NCBI GenBank assembly: GCA_964392615.1
Contig: CAYMRB010000231.1
Coordinates: 1-15,778, forward strand
DNA from: CAYMRB01 sp964392615
GTDB taxonomy: Bacteria > Planctomycetota > UBA8108
Length of the DNA stretch: 15,778 nucleotides
Direction: 5' to 3'
The notes beneath the pieces were generated by a model, which saw nothing but the letters and a program-made list of their open reading frames with translations, had not been told where the DNA came from and ran no database searches. The translations under genes and the position numbers were made by a program. This document shows positions 1 to 7,900 of the stretch, one piece after another; position 1 is the first letter of the stretch, and each line of letters starts with the position of its first letter.

Positions 1-240
1 GGGCGCACACCACGCCTCGAGGACGTTCGGACCGCCCGTGTCGTCCGGACGGATGCCGAGCGCATCGAGCCCCGCCCCGGGATCGCCGAGCCACGTATTG
101 CCCGCTGCGTCGACGACCTCCGGCCCGCCGAAGTTGATGCGCAGCGGAATGTCGAACGGTTCCTGCGCACCGACGTGAGAGAGCGCGCTGAACGCCAGCA
201 TCAGTGCGAGCCCGACGCTGAAGAGCCTGTTGCGATGCAT
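1..240 (-). CDS. Secreted malectin-domain protein (5' part only, cut by the left edge)
   Basis: The reading frame is open from an ATG at 240 to the window edge (80 codons). It begins with a typical signal peptide: Arg near the start, a Leu/Ala/Val-rich core and an AQ cleavage-like end near residue 26. The start of a malectin-like domain follows (IPLRINFGGPEVVDAAG, then TWLGDPGAG and IRPDD), matching closely the domain starts in the adjacent three-malectin gene. Malectin domains bind carbohydrates, so an extracellular sugar-binding role is inferred. The start is supported by an AGGAGGA Shine-Dalgarno at 251-257 with a 10-nt spacer. It lies 164 nt downstream of the next gene in the same direction and may be co-transcribed with it. 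The rest of the protein, including any dockerin-like end, lies outside the window. Confidence 0.85.
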   Translation of the reverse strand, partial: MHRNRLFSVGLALMLAFSALSHVGAQEPFDIPLRINFGGPEVVDAAGNTWLGDPGAGLDALGIRPDDTGGPNVLEAWCAP

Positions 241-277
241 CGTACGTCGTTCCTCCTGCACGAGGTTCTCTTCGTCT

Positions 278-310
278 CCCCCGAGCGGTTGTCGAGCACC
301 CGCTCGGGGG
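278..310 (-). terminator. Perfect 11-bp GC-rich hairpin between the two malectin genes
   Basis: CCCCCGAGCGG (278-288) is perfectly complementary to CCGCTCGGGGG (300-310), with an 11-nt loop. It lies about 95 nt after the stop of the three-malectin gene and 20 nt before the ribosome site of the next gene. No T-run follows on the minus strand, so it is not a classical intrinsic terminator. It may be a partial terminator, an mRNA processing or stability element, or a 5' leader structure of the downstream gene. Confidence 0.45.
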
Positions 311-404
311 CGTATCTACCGACGGCGCGCGCCCGCGCCTGTCGCGTGCTACTGGCGAGACACCGTCAGGATCACTGACGGATCATCGGCGGATCGACGC
401 GCGA

Positions 405-3149
405 TCACTGACAGCTCGCCGGCGGCTCGGCGCAACCGAGGTCGACATCACTTGCCATCTCCGAGACTCCGCACGCGGGGAACGGCGCCAGTGGCTCCGG
501 CCCGCCGAGGAAGTTGAAGTTCAGCGTGTAGACCGCATCGCCGACCTGCCCGACGACTGCGCCGTCGCCGTTCGAGTCGCACGCGGCCATGCAGGGCGGC
601 GGCGCCCCGCCGAGGAAGTTGAAGTTCAGCGTGTAGACCGCGTCGCCGACCTGCCCGACGACCGCGCCGTCGCCGTTGCAGTCGCCGCGGATGAACCGGA
701 TCGGGCTCTCGATGTCGCCGGTACGCTCGACCTTCAGCAGGTTCAGGATCGCGTTCTCGTCCGGCGCGCCGCAGCCGCACGGCAGGAGAGCGATCTCGAG
801 GATACCCTCCGTGACCGGAACGTCCTCGAGCGTCACGCTGCCTGCCCAGCCGGGTTCGGTCGGATCGGGGCTGAAGTCGGCGGCATCGAAGTGGTCGTCG
901 ATGAGCTCGCCCTGAACCTCGAGACGCATGGCACGGTTCGTCGGCGGGATAGCGAAGTTCTCGCTGAGAATCAACGTCACCGCCCACAGGCCGTTCTCGA
1001 CCGGCAGCTGGAGGCGGTAGTCGATGCCGTCGACAGCCGGATCCCAACGAATCGTGCTGATCAGGCTGCGATCGACAGCGCTGTCCGGATCGAAACCGAG
1101 GGCCGGGAGCGATTCGGGCTTCAGGTTCCCGATGCCCCAATTGACCGCGGCGTTGGCGCCGCCGGCGTCGTTCGGGCGGATGTCGAGCGTGTCGAGCCCC
1201 TGGCCCGGATCGCCGATCCACCGCTGGCCGGTCGAGTCGACGGCCTCGGCGCCGCCCATGTTGATGCAGACCAGCGACGCGAACGGACAGTCGAGGTTCA
1301 GCACGCTGCAGGACATCGTCAGCCCCGGACAGAGGAAGTCCTCATCGTCCGACAGAATGACGACGTCGTAGTGCGTGAAGCGCTGGCAGCCCGGATCGTG
1401 CGTGAAGCCGAACGAGTCGCCGGGCAGCGTCTCGACGAGCTCGCCGTCAACCCAGAGCTCGTAGCCGTCCGGCTCGACGTCGATCGCCGCGTCCCACGTG
1501 CCCGTGACGATGCCGTCCTCGCCGAGCTCGCACGTCAGCAGGCTCGGGCACTGCGGCGCACCGCTGCCGGCGGGCAGGACCTCGATGGCGTTGCAGATCG
1601 CGTTTGTGTCCATCGCTTGGCCCGGGGCGCACGCCAAGCACTCGCAGTCGGGGCACGGCCGCAACACGATGTCGAGCGAGCCATCCGCGACCGCGATGTC
1701 ATCGAACGCCAGGCGCCCCGTACGGCCGGTGAGACCGAAGGCGTAGTCGGCCACGCTGACGTCGTCGTCCAGGATCTCGCCCTCGATCTCGATCTGGAAG
1801 TGACGGAACGGACAGCAGCACTCGTTGAAGTAGAGCCCGACCTGGTAATCCCCGTTGGCGATCGGAAGCGCCATGTGGAAGTCGATGTCACCGCCGAGCT
1901 CGTCGCCAGCCTCGGCCTCGGCGAGCTCCCCGACGATCAGGTCGCCGTCGTCGTCGCCCACATCCCAGCGGATCGTGTTGAAGATGTTCTGATCGTCGAG
2001 GCTGAGCGGGTCGTAGCCGAGGGCGGCCAGCGAGGCATTGCTCTGGCTCGCCGCCAGGCACCACAGCGGAAGCGAGTTGACGCCGCCGATGTCGTCGGGC
2101 CGGATCTCGAGCAGGTCGGCGCCAGCGCCCGGATCGCCGAGCCAGACCTGCCCGCGGCTGTCGACGGTCCGCGTGCCGCCCGTGTTGATGCGCAGCGGCA
2201 CATCGAACACGGCGCTGGGATTCGTGATGTCGCAGACCAGATCGTTGCACTCGATCTCGTCGGCCGTCAACGGGCGCACCGTGTACCGCACGGCGCGCCG
2301 CGTCTGCGCGACCGTAAAGCTCGTCGCGTTGCCGGCGAGCGTGTCGAGCAGCTCGCCATCGCCCCATAGCTCGTAGCCCTCGGTGTCGCCACAGGTCGGC
2401 GGTGTCCACGTCCCCGTGACCGTGCCGGTGTCGACGTCGATCGCGCACTCCAGCGCGCTCGGACACGCGATGCACGGACACTCGTATTCCGTCGGGATGA
2501 TCGCCATCGCCGACAGGATCGGATTGGGGTCCGTACCCCCCGGGCAGTCCGGCTCCTCGCAGGGCAGCAGCTCGACGCGCACGACACCGCCTTCTTCGAC
2601 GACGATGTCGGTCACGGACAGACGGCTGGGCGTGTGGGTCGCGCCGGCGGCGTAGAAGCCGTTCGAGACGTCAGGGAATTGCCCGCCGCCCTGGACGCTG
2701 ACCGAGAAGTGCCTCTGCGGACAGCACGCCTCGCAGAAGAACAGGTCGACGGTGTAAGTACCCGCATCGACGGGCACCTCGAGCACGTAATCGCCCGCCG
2801 CGACACCGAGGTCGTAGCGAATGCTCCGGAACATCGTCGCGTCAGTGGCCGGATCGAAGCCCGGGCAACCGTTCTCGGGGAGGCCGATCTCGAGCGCCTC
2901 GATGGTCGCGGCAGCCGGGTTGCACCAACCGGGTATCACGTTCGCCCCACCGGCATCGTCAGGTCGAATGCCGTGAGGGTCCTCGGCCGCGGCTCCGTCG
3001 CCGAGCCACACGCGGCCGGCCGAGTCGACGACCTCCGGCCCGCCGAAGTTGAAGTACACCGGAGTCTCGAAGTTCTGCGCGAGCGCGCTGCTCGCGAACA
3101 CCATCACGAACATCGCGACGCTCAGTCGCGCCATCGTCCGACTCTGCAT
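405..3149 (-). CDS. Secreted three-malectin-domain protein with dockerin-like C-terminus
   Basis: A 914-residue secreted protein. The start is taken at 3149 because GGGAGGG at 3155-3161 sits 5 nt upstream and a signal peptide follows directly (residues 1-25, ending SSALAQ); an ATG at 3251 would add a charged, implausible leader. Domains: malectin-like 1 (about 26-220), a fibronectin-III-like segment (220-305, GYELWGDGELLDTL), malectin-like 2 (312-525), a second FN3-like segment (532-613, GYELWVDGELVETL), malectin-like 3 (619-810) and a dockerin-like pair (816-914). Each malectin unit opens with a GG..VDS.G..W.GD pattern followed by IRP(D/N)D. Cysteines cluster in the domain ends (ACCP, CCCP), suggesting disulfides. 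The family binds glycans; the ligand here is unknown. No catalytic domain is visible. The gene diverges from the XylR-like regulator gene and precedes a second malectin gene. Confidence 0.9.
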   Translation of the reverse strand: MQSRTMARLSVAMFVMVFASSALAQNFETPVYFNFGGPEVVDSAGRVWLGDGAAAEDPHGIRPDDAGGANVIPGWCNPAAATIEALEIGLPENGCPGFDPATDATMFRSIRYDLGVAAGDYVLEVPVDAGTYTVDLFFCEACCPQRHFSVSVQGGGQFPDVSNGFYAAGATHTPSRLSVTDIVVEEGGVVRVELLPCEEPDCPGGTDPNPILSAMAIIPTEYECPCIACPSALECAIDVDTGTVTGTWTPPTCGDTEGYELWGDGELLDTLAGNATSFTVAQTRRAVRYTVRPLTADEIECNDLVCDITNPSAVFDVPLRINTGGTRTVDSRGQVWLGDPGAGADLLEIRPDDIGGVNSLPLWCLAASQSNASLAALGYDPLSLDDQNIFNTIRWDVGDDDGDLIVGELAEAEAGDELGGDIDFHMALPIANGDYQVGLYFNECCCPFRHFQIEIEGEILDDDVSVADYAFGLTGRTGRLAFDDIAVADGSLDIVLRPCPDCECLACAPGQAMDTNAICNAIEVLPAGSGAPQCPSLLTCELGEDGIVTGTWDAAIDVEPDGYELWVDGELVETLPGDSFGFTHDPGCQRFTHYDVVILSDDEDFLCPGLTMSCSVLNLDCPFASLVCINMGGAEAVDSTGQRWIGDPGQGLDTLDIRPNDAGGANAAVNWGIGNLKPESLPALGFDPDSAVDRSLISTIRWDPAVDGIDYRLQLPVENGLWAVTLILSENFAIPPTNRAMRLEVQGELIDDHFDAADFSPDPTEPGWAGSVTLEDVPVTEGILEIALLPCGCGAPDENAILNLLKVERTGDIESPIRFIRGDCNGDGAVVGQVGDAVYTLNFNFLGGAPPPCMAACDSNGDGAVVGQVGDAVYTLNFNFLGGPEPLAPFPACGVSEMASDVDLGCAEPPASCQ
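502..677 (-). repeat. Two tandem 71-nt near-identical repeat units, 105-nt period, encoding the dockerin-like motifs
   Basis: Positions 502-572 and 607-677 differ at only two positions, both synonymous. Each encodes NGDGAVVGQVGDAVYTL followed by NFNFLGG. The period is 35 codons. Within one gene this points to recent duplication or ongoing gene conversion of the calcium-binding motif. Confidence 0.85.
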
Positions 3150-3453
3150 CGTTACCCTCCCGTAGTTCCTTGCCGGATGGCCCCGCTGCCGGTCCCGATC
3201 CGTGCAACCCATGAATCGCGCGATGCACGTGCTGGCGCGATTCGAATCCACCTCTTCAGGGGCGCATCGTATCGGCCCCCGGGCTGACTCGTTCTATGTT
3301 CACCCAGCTCAGGTCGAACGCCGCACCGCACGCATCGCGACAGGCGCATGTCTTGTCGTGGCAAGACGCAACGCCTGCCTTCCCGTGACGCGAACGGGGC
3401 CCTTTCTCCCTGACCAACACCTGCAACGGTAGACGCGTCTCGGCGAAGAGACA

Positions 3454-3478
3454 ACGGAAAAGGCATTCCATTTTCCGT
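3454..3478. promoter_or_regulatory. 25-bp palindrome, candidate operator
   Basis: ACGGAAAA (3454-3461) and TTTTCCGT (3471-3478) form a perfect 8-bp inverted repeat with a 9-nt centre, in the AT-richer part of the divergent region. It lies 173 nt before the XylR-like gene and about 305 nt before the malectin gene. No T-run follows either arm, so a protein-binding site fits better than a terminator. That the XylR-like protein binds it is an inference only. Confidence 0.35.
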
Positions 3479-3595
3479 CGTAGACCTTCGAATTTGCCGC
3501 GCTCCATCCGAATCGCCACGGCTCGCTCAGCGACAGCCGCGCCGCGTCCAGCGGGGTCGGCAGACGGCAAGGGCGCATCTGCTCGAGGCTGCTTC

Positions 3596-3625
3596 TTGCC
3601 TGTACGGCCGCCGACCGTCTATGAT
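3596..3625 (+). promoter_or_regulatory. Putative sigma70-type promoter of the XylR-like gene
   Basis: TTGCCT (3596-3601) and TATGAT (3620-3625) are separated by 18 nt and stand out in GC-rich sequence. The -10 box is 26 nt before the GTG start, giving a short leader that contains the ribosome site AAAGGAG (3639-3645). Confidence 0.5.
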
Positions 3626-3651
3626 TTTGCGGCGGGCGAAAGGAGCGACTC

Positions 3652-4821
3652 GTGCGATCTCGCGTGGCGTTGTTGATCGAGACCTCGCGGGCCTACGGCG
3701 TGGGGCTGCTCCGCGGCGTCGCGGCCTATTCTCGCGCACACGGGCCGTGGACGATCTCCCACGACGAACGCACGCTGGGAGACGCCGCGCCGGGCTGGCT
3801 CGAGGAGTGGGAAGGCGACGGCATCATCGCGCGCATCGAGAACGAGTCGCTCGTCGCGGAGCTCCAGCGAATCGGCGTACCGATCGTCGATCTCCGCGGT
3901 CGCTTCGAGGTGCCGGGAGTGCCGATCATCGACACCGAGAACCTGTCGACCGCACGCCTCGCGATCGACCATCTTCTCGACCGTGGGTTTCGCAACTTCG
4001 CCTTCTGCGGCTACGCGGGCGCCGATTTTTCGGAGTCGCGCAAACAACACGCCGCCGAGCTCCTGACGGCCGTCGGTCACGAGCTGCACGTACACGATTG
4101 TCCCAAGCCGTTGCCGCGATACGCGAACAGGTTCGAGACCGAGGGCCTCCTTCACGCGCGTGAGCTCACGAGCTGGCTCGAGGGTCTCGAGAAGCCGGTC
4201 GGCGTCTTCGCGAGCAACGACTCCCGCGCGCGGCAGGTGCTCGATTGCTGTCAGGAGGCGAACATCGACGTTCCGACCGAGGTCGGGGTCATCGGCGTGG
4301 ACAACGACGAGCTGCTCTGCGACCTGTGCAACCCGCCGCTGACGAGCATCCAGCCGGATACTCGATCGATCGGCTTCCGTGCCGCCGCGCTGCTCGAGGA
4401 CATGATCGCCGGCAAGGCGGCACCCGAACACAGGATCTTCGTCCCGCCGCTTCACGTCGAGAGCCGCATGTCGACCGACGTCCAGGCGGTGAGCGATCAG
4501 GTCGTCGCGCAGGTCCTCCGGATGATCCGGGAACGCGCCGGCGAGGGCCTGTCCATCGACCAGATCGTCAGCGCCGTCCCGCTGTCACGCAGCGCGCTGG
4601 AGCGGCGATTCGCGAAGGTTCTCGGCCGATCGCCGAAGGCGGAGATCAACCGCGTCCGCATCGAGAACGTGCGGCGCCTGCTGGAGACGACGGACTACAA
4701 GCTGTCCAAAATCGCGGCGTTGGTCGGATTCAAGTACGTCGAGTACATGATCACATCGTTCAAGAAGCACACCGGCGTGACGCCGCGGGAGTACCGAGAG
4801 AGCCATCAACGGCGACCTTGA
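3652..4821 (+). CDS. XylR-type transcriptional regulator (sugar-sensor domain plus AraC-type DNA-binding domain)
   Basis: 389 residues, close to the length of E. coli XylR (392), with the same architecture. The N-terminal part (about 1-275) resembles LacI-type periplasmic-binding-protein sensors: VALLIETSRAYGVGLLRGV, later FASNDSRARQVLDCC, VGVIGVDNDELLCDL and PPLTSIQPD. There is no N-terminal helix-turn-helix. The C-terminal part (about 283-385) is an AraC/XylS domain with two HTH units: LSRSALERRFAKVLG in the first, then KIAALVGFKYVEYM with the signature end HTGVTPREYR in the second. It should act in the cytoplasm as a ligand-responsive activator. The ligand is probably a sugar but cannot be read from sequence. 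GTG is chosen as start because AAAGGAG (3639-3645) lies 6 nt before it and the sensor fold begins immediately. It diverges from the malectin gene and is followed, after 127 nt, by the CotH/lamin-tail gene. Confidence 0.92.
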   Translation: MRSRVALLIETSRAYGVGLLRGVAAYSRAHGPWTISHDERTLGDAAPGWLEEWEGDGIIARIENESLVAELQRIGVPIVDLRGRFEVPGVPIIDTENLSTARLAIDHLLDRGFRNFAFCGYAGADFSESRKQHAAELLTAVGHELHVHDCPKPLPRYANRFETEGLLHARELTSWLEGLEKPVGVFASNDSRARQVLDCCQEANIDVPTEVGVIGVDNDELLCDLCNPPLTSIQPDTRSIGFRAAALLEDMIAGKAAPEHRIFVPPLHVESRMSTDVQAVSDQVVAQVLRMIRERAGEGLSIDQIVSAVPLSRSALERRFAKVLGRSPKAEINRVRIENVRRLLETTDYKLSKIAALVGFKYVEYMITSFKKHTGVTPREYRESHQRRP

Positions 4822-4948
4822 CGTCGACACGCCGAGATTCGTTCCAGATCGACGTGTCACCGGGTACGATCGTTCGGTGTTGGGAAGGAAGACGGCCTCG
4901 CCCCGCGAGCCGCCGTTTGCTGCTGGGTCGAGCCCCCTGGGAGAAGGC

Positions 4949-7900
4949 GTGCGTAATCCACTCCGACTACTGATCACTTGCCTGTTCGCGATCGCGGTGC
5001 CGGCTTCGCTCGAAGCCGTCGTCATCTCGGAGATTTTCTACAATCCTCCGGCAGGCGACGAGGCGCTCGAGTTCATCGAGGTCGCCGCGGACTCGACGAC
5101 GCCCGAGGATATCTCCGGCTACCGCTTCTCCGACGGCGTGCTGTTCGAGTTTCCGCCCGGGACGATACTCGGCAAGGGCGAGCGCATCGTCGTGTGCGCC
5201 GATGTCGACGCGCTGCGCGAGCGATACGACATCGACAACGCGGTCGGCAATTGGGGTGGCAGGCTCGACTCCGGCGGCGAGCGCGTCACGCTGACCAATC
5301 AGGTCGGCATCGTCGTGCAAAGCCTGCGCTACCGCGACGAGGGGAAGTGGCCGGTCGAAGCGGACGGAACCGGGCACACGCTCATCTTGCGCAACCTCCG
5401 TCTCGATTCGAAGGAGCCGGAGAGCTGGACATTCAGCCCGGAGCTCGGAGGCAGCCCCGGCACGCGCAATCTCCCGGACGACGGCGGGCCGGTCTTCGAA
5501 GATCGCACGCTGATCGCGGCGGGTGAGACGTGGCGCTACCTGCCGGGGACCGAAGCGTTCTCGACGCCGTCCGACGCGTGGCGTGAGGTCGTCTTCGACG
5601 ACGATGATTGGCTCTCGGGCGCGACCGGCATCGGATACGGAGACGGCGACGACGCGACCGTGCTCGATGACATGCGCAACGGGTACACGACCGTCGCGTG
5701 TCGCAAGCGCTTCGATCTCAGCGCGGACGACCTGGCAGCGCCGGGCGAAGTCCTGCTCGGCATGCAGTTCGACGACGGCTTCTGCGCCTACCTCAACGGC
5801 GCGTTCGTCGCGGGATCAAACTGCGACGAGACGCTCGACTGGAACGACACGTCGCTCGCATCGCACGAAGCGAGCGGCGAGGAGCTCTTCGTCCTGTCGC
5901 GCGACGCGTTGCGTGTCGGCGAGAACGTCCTCGCGATCCTCGGCGTCAACTTCGCGGTGACCAGCTCGGACTTCTCGCTCGCGCCACGGATGATCGTGCG
6001 CCGCGAGATCACCTCGGAGACCGAAGGACCGAGCGCGGTCGTCTTCAACGAGCTCTACCGCGGTGCGGCGCCCGGCGACGGCTGGGTCGAGATCTACAAC
6101 ACGAGCGGCGGCGACGCCGATCTCTCCGGCGTCGAGGTCTTCACCGACCCGGATGTCGGCCCGGTGTGGCCATTGCCGCCCGGATCCGTCGTCGCACCGA
6201 GCGGCTTCCTCGTCGTCGACGAGGCGACCTCCGGCCTCGACTTCTCGGCGCCGGACATGCGCCTGTTCCTGCGAGGAGCCGACGGTCGCGTTCTCACGGC
6301 GACGTCGTTCGATCGACAGCCGGTCGACGATCCGCCGGGGGGCGGGCCGGCAGCGGGGACCTGGTCCGAGGCGCGATTCCCGGACGGCGGCGAGCTCGAC
6401 TGGCTCACCGAGACGCCGACGCGCGGCCTGCCGAACCGCGTCGACGCGGTCACCGAGCTCGTCATCAACGAGATCTTCTACCACCCGCCGGAAGATCGCG
6501 GGGGCGAGTTTCTCGAGCTCTTCAACCGCGGCGACGACGCGCTCGACGTGTCCGGCTTCCGCTTCGACAAGGGGATCGACTACGCGTTCCCGCCGGACAC
6601 CGTGATCGCCGCCGGTGGCTTCCTGGTCGTGGCGGGCGACCCGGACCTCATCCGCGAGCATCACGACATCGACGCGTTCGGACCGTGGGCAGGACAGCTC
6701 GCCGACGCCGGCGAGAATCTGCGACTCGTCGATCGAGCCGGCAATCCGGTCGACGAGGTACGCTACCACGACGGCGGGCGCTGGTCGCGCTGGGCCGACG
6801 GTCGCGGCTCGAGCCTCGAGCTCATCGATCCGTTGCAGGACAACGCGGTCGCATCGGCGTGGGAGGCGAGCGACGAACGCGACAAGGCGCCGTGGGAGCG
6901 TCTCGCGTACGACGTGACGGGCTACGTCCCCTCGGGGCAGAGCGAGCTGCACCTGTTCCTCGTCGAGAGAGGCGAGTGCTTGATCGACGACGTGTCGATC
7001 TCTCGCGACGGCGGCGCGAATCACATCGGCAACCCGGGCTTCGAGACCAACACCACACCGTGGCGTATCGAAGGCACGCACATCCACAGTCGCCGCACGA
7101 CGCGCGACTCCCACTCCGGCTCGGCTTGCCTCGAGGTCCGCGCGTCGGGCAAGGGCGATACCGGCGTCAACCGGATCGAGACGGACACGTCGCCGCGACT
7201 GACGCGCGGCGCGTACGAGGTCGCGCTGTGGGCGCGGTGGCAGCGAGGTTCGAGCTTGATCATCGCTCACGGCGAGTTCACCGCGGGTGCGTTCCCCGGT
7301 CGGCCGGGCCCGGCGGTCAACCTCTCGGGCAATACGCTCGGCGGGCGACTGCGCATGACGGTGCCGCTGAACCTCGGCACACCCGGCGCCGAAAACGGGG
7401 CGCGCACGCGGCTGCGCGAGGAGACCGGCAGCGACAACCTCGGCCCGGTCATCTCGGGCGTCGTCCACTCGCCGCCGTCACCCGCGCCGGGGACGCCGAT
7501 TCGCTTCCACGCGACGGCGACCGACTCGGACGGTGTCGTGTCGGTGCGAGTCTTCCACCGCGAGAACGACGCGGACGGTGCGTTCGCGTCGGTCGAGCTG
7601 CGCGATGACGGCGAGTCGCGCGACGGGCGAGCGGGCGACGGGCACTTCAGCGCTCAGATCGCCGGCGTCGCGAACCGCGCGCGCGTGGTGTTTTACGTCG
7701 AGGCCACGGACGCGCTGGGCGCAGTGCGACGATTCCCCGTCGACGCGCCCGAGCGCACTCTCGTGTTGCAGGCGCAAGGCACTCTGAATCACTCGATCGA
7801 TACCTACCGCGTCGTCATGGACGCGCAACGGTCCCAGGAGCTCACGTCGCGACGCCTGCACTCCAACGACCTGCTCGACGGCGCATTCGTGTTCGACAAC

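Larger units (their letters stand above)
3150..3651. promoter_or_regulatory. Divergent intergenic region between the malectin gene and the XylR-like gene
   Basis: About 500 nt with no convincing gene. Short open frames here have no ribosome site, recognisable motif or coherent protein composition. The region is less GC-rich around 3440-3500 than the flanking coding DNA. It holds the promoter of the XylR-like gene (3596-3625), a 25-bp palindrome (3454-3478) and two smaller inverted repeats (GTCTTG/CAAGAC, 3350-3367; GTCTC/GAGAC, 3437-3452). The promoter of the malectin gene must also lie here, but I see no clear -35/-10 pair for it. Confidence 0.6.

Noticed and set aside
370..412. Direct repeat GATCACTGAC at 370-379 and 403-412, considered as an attachment-site or insertion scar
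   Set aside because: Only 10 nt, one copy overlaps the stop codon of the malectin gene, and no mobile-element gene or inverted ends are nearby.
502..677. Tandem repeats considered as a CRISPR-like or regulatory repeat array
   Set aside because: Only two units, in frame within a coding region, and explained by the duplicated dockerin-like motif.
891..2369. A 492-codon plus-strand open frame opposite the malectin gene
   Set aside because: No motif, and Arg/Val/Asp-biased antisense composition. The malectin domains are on the minus strand.
3256..3570. A small minus-strand open frame (104 codons) in the divergent intergenic region
   Set aside because: No convincing ribosome site, no recognised motif, and it overlaps the palindrome and other inverted repeats. 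Similar small frames occur on both strands there.
4826..4858. Inverted repeat GACACG/CGTGTC after the XylR-like gene, considered as a terminator
   Set aside because: Only 6 bp with a 21-nt loop and no T-run; too weak to call.
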